Source: Clostridia bacterium
GTDB taxonomy: Bacteria; Bacillota; Clostridia; Oscillospirales; UBA644
Length of the DNA: 7,642 nt
NCBI GenBank assembly: GCA_017424085.1
Contig: JAFPBP010000151.1
Location: forward strand, 1-7,642
Reading direction: 5' to 3'
Positions 5,933 to 7,642 of the stretch are shown here, piece after piece; the stretch's first letter is position 1; each line of letters starts with the position of its first letter. The notes beneath the pieces are model-generated. The model did no database searches. It was not told the DNA's origin and worked only from the letters and a program-made list of their open reading frames with translations. Both the position numbers and the translations under genes were made by a program.

Positions 5933-7357
5933 TTATTCGGGCAGAGATCTTGACCTCTTGCAGGGAGGCAACAGGATCTCAAAGATCGCACCCGTTCCGT
6001 CTCCGTCAGAAGATCGGTTGCGCGCCCGCACCGTACCCTCATGGGCGACAACAATCGCATTGACGATGGACAACCCCAATCCGTACTTTCCCTGTCGCCC
6101 CTTATAGAAGCGATCAAAGATATGATCGATATCGGCGGGATCAATGCCGGGACCGTCGTCCGAAACCGAAATACAGACCGATCCGTCCTGCATCTGAGCA
6201 GAGATCACGATCTCGGAGGTTGCAAAACGAAATGCGTTAGACAACAGGTTTGTGATGGCAGTTACCATTTTTTCCGCATCCACATTGATCTGAAGATCTC
6301 CGACCCTTCCGTAGATCAGCTTCACGCCGTCCAACCCCGTAAAGCCCGACACTCGGGATGCCGCCTCCTCCAGCAGATCCCGTACGTCCACGGGAGATTT
6401 GGAAATAACTTCATCGGAGGTTTCGATCTTGGACAGATAAATCAACTCTCCCGTCAGCTTTTCCAAACGGGAAACCTGCTCCAGAACTTGATCTCCGACC
6501 TCCTGCATATCGGTGAAAACCCCATCCTTCAGTCCCTCCACGTAACCGCGGATGGACATCAAAGGCGTTCGCAACTCATGGGAGGCGTTCTGAAGGAATT
6601 TTTTCTGACGGTCATCGTATTCACTCAGAGATTTCGCCATCAGATCAATGGAGTGGGCAAGATCCCCCACCTCGTCCTTGGTTTCAATGACCGGAACCTG
6701 GACGTCAAACTGACGGTTTGCCACCAGATCCGCACGGATCTTCAGGCGGCGAAGATTTCGGGTCAATCCCGTACTGAAGAGAAGAGACACAGCGATCGCA
6801 AGAAACGAAGCGGTTACAAGCGAAAGGAAATACAACGTAAGAAGAGATCGGTGAATTCCCGTCGAGGTGGGCGCTGTAAAAAGAATCACATAACCCAGAA
6901 CCCTTTGCGTGGAAACGTTATAGACCTGCTGAATGGTAACGGCGTAGGTCGCCCCTCCGTAGGGCAGGATCCGAGCACCCAAAGAATCCCGATAACGGGA
7001 TAGATAGCGAACAAACGCTTCGGGAGATGAGCGGAGGTGGTCAACGTTCATTCCCGTATCTGCGATATATTCAAAATTCGAATCTGCCAGAACCAACGAA
7101 ACGGAGGAATCAATATTCTCACGGAAGATGATCTGCAGATCGGTAATCGTGGTATCATCCGCCCAGTTCAGCTTTCCCGCCTCACGGGCGAACGCCTCAC
7201 CGCTTTCGGCAAGCTCCTGCTTGGTCTGCAGGATCAGATAGCTGTTGGCAAAGATATACACAAAGCCCACCGAAATGATCCCAATGATCGAGATCAAGGT
7301 GATATACGTGAGGATCAGCTTAAAGTGCAGACTCTGATTGAATGCTCGTTTCTGCAT
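5933..7357 (-). CDS. Sensor histidine kinase (two-component system)
   Basis: Membrane-bound kinase of 474 residues. TM1 is at about 13-38 and TM2 at about 172-195. Between them lies an extracellular sensor region of about 130 residues that is not closely recognised but could be a double-Cache/PAS-like fold (inference). A HAMP linker spans about 196-248 (ETKDEVGDLAHSIDLM). The dimerisation helix carries FLQNASHELRTPLMSIRGY with phospho-acceptor H260. The ATP-binding domain has the N box NLLSNAFRFA (370-379), G1 DDGPGI (400-405), F box IFDRFYKG (413-420), G2 GKYGLGLSI (423-431) and GTGAIFEILLP near the end. All catalytic motifs are intact. The ATG at 7357 has GGAG (7370-7367) nine bases upstream. 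The regulator stop lies 15 bases before, so the two form an operon. The stimulus is unknown. Confidence 0.93.
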   Translation of the reverse strand: MQKRAFNQSLHFKLILTYITLISIIGIISVGFVYIFANSYLILQTKQELAESGEAFAREAGKLNWADDTTITDLQIIFRENIDSSVSLVLADSNFEYIADTGMNVDHLRSSPEAFVRYLSRYRDSLGARILPYGGATYAVTIQQVYNVSTQRVLGYVILFTAPTSTGIHRSLLTLYFLSLVTASFLAIAVSLLFSTGLTRNLRRLKIRADLVANRQFDVQVPVIETKDEVGDLAHSIDLMAKSLSEYDDRQKKFLQNASHELRTPLMSIRGYVEGLKDGVFTDMQEVGDQVLEQVSRLEKLTGELIYLSKIETSDEVISKSPVDVRDLLEEAASRVSGFTGLDGVKLIYGRVGDLQINVDAEKMVTAITNLLSNAFRFATSEIVISAQMQDGSVCISVSDDGPGIDPADIDHIFDRFYKGRQGKYGLGLSIVNAIVVAHEGTVRARNRSSDGDGTGAIFEILLPPCKRSRSLPE

Positions 7358-7372
7358 AAACGCACGCTCCGT

Positions 7373-7642
7373 TTATTCTGCGGAATCGGTGACTTTATAC
7401 CCGTAGCCCCAAACGGTATCGATCTGAAACGCGGTCTGCGCGGCATCGAGCTTCTTGCGGATGCGCTTGACCAGATCGTCCACGGCACGGGTATCACCGA
7501 TATACTGATAATCCCAGATGCTGGACAACAACTGATTGCGGGTAAACACACGATTTTTATTGGAGATCATATAAAAAAGGAAATCGTACTCCATAGCGGT
7601 AAAGATGAGCTCGGTCTCGGTCTCCCCCTCCACCTTGACCAC
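7373..7642 (-). CDS. OmpR/PhoB-type response regulator, C-terminal DNA-binding part (N-terminus beyond the right edge)
   Basis: The visible 89 residues form the winged-helix DNA-binding domain of an OmpR/PhoB-family regulator: ELIFTAMEYDFLFYMISN (first helix), RVFTRNQLLSSIWDY, GDTRAVDDLVKRIRKKL (recognition helix) and IDTVWGYGYKV (C-terminal hairpin). The frame is open to the window edge. The codon at the edge (GTG) is internal rather than a start, because the domain's first strands and the whole phospho-receiver domain must lie beyond. It precedes and is co-transcribed with the histidine kinase, its expected phosphodonor. Confidence 0.93.
   Translation of the reverse strand: MVKVEGETETELIFTAMEYDFLFYMISNKNRVFTRNQLLSSIWDYQYIGDTRAVDDLVKRIRKKLDAAQTAFQIDTVWGYGYKVTDSAE

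Noticed and set aside
6041..7003. A 320-codon open frame on the plus strand opposite the histidine kinase
   Set aside because: It lies entirely antisense to a kinase with every catalytic motif intact. Its translation is rich in Arg, His and Gln with no recognisable domain and no ribosome binding site.

Overview
The window looks like chromosome of a Gram-positive anaerobe of the Bacillota (Clostridia-like). The reasons are consensus sigma-A style promoters, purine-rich ribosome binding sites, a secreted protein with GLUG-type and InlB-type repeats, and a YtqA-type radical SAM domain of the kind known from Bacillus. This placement is inferred from gene content and style only. No mobile element, CRISPR array, tRNA or rRNA is visible, and every gap between genes is under 200 bases.

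Layout: (1) Bases 1-1532 on the minus strand hold a large secreted protein that continues past the left edge. It has a signal peptide, five GLUG-like repeats, one InlB-B/MSCRAMM-like repeat domain and an unrecognised distal part. It is open through all 510 visible codons. (2) Bases 1533-1682 form a divergent promoter region. (3) Bases 1683-4381 on the plus strand are a two-gene operon: a PfkB-family ribokinase, then, overlapping by 4 bases (ATGA), a 598-residue fusion of an RluA-type RNA pseudouridine synthase with a YtqA/YhcC-type radical SAM enzyme. (4) Bases 4382-4561 carry a good promoter for a 433-residue organophosphate:phosphate antiporter (GlpT/UhpT-like MFS protein) at 4562-5863. (5) A 12-bp perfect-stem terminator at 5881-5923 separates this gene from a convergent two-component system. 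(6) Bases 5933-7642 on the minus strand hold a sensor histidine kinase preceded by the C-terminal DNA-binding domain of its OmpR/PhoB-type response regulator, cut by the right edge.

The most notable item is the fusion. It puts two apparently complete RNA-modification catalysts, pseudouridylation and a radical SAM chemistry linked to tRNA wobble uridine modification in Bacillus, on one polypeptide with no internal start visible at the junction. A short motif, T(T/A)CGCTAT, recurs in both plus-strand promoter regions and overlaps the -10 boxes of both the kinase operon and the transporter gene. It could be a shared operator. Links between the two-component system and the sugar-phosphate transporter are suggested only by adjacency.
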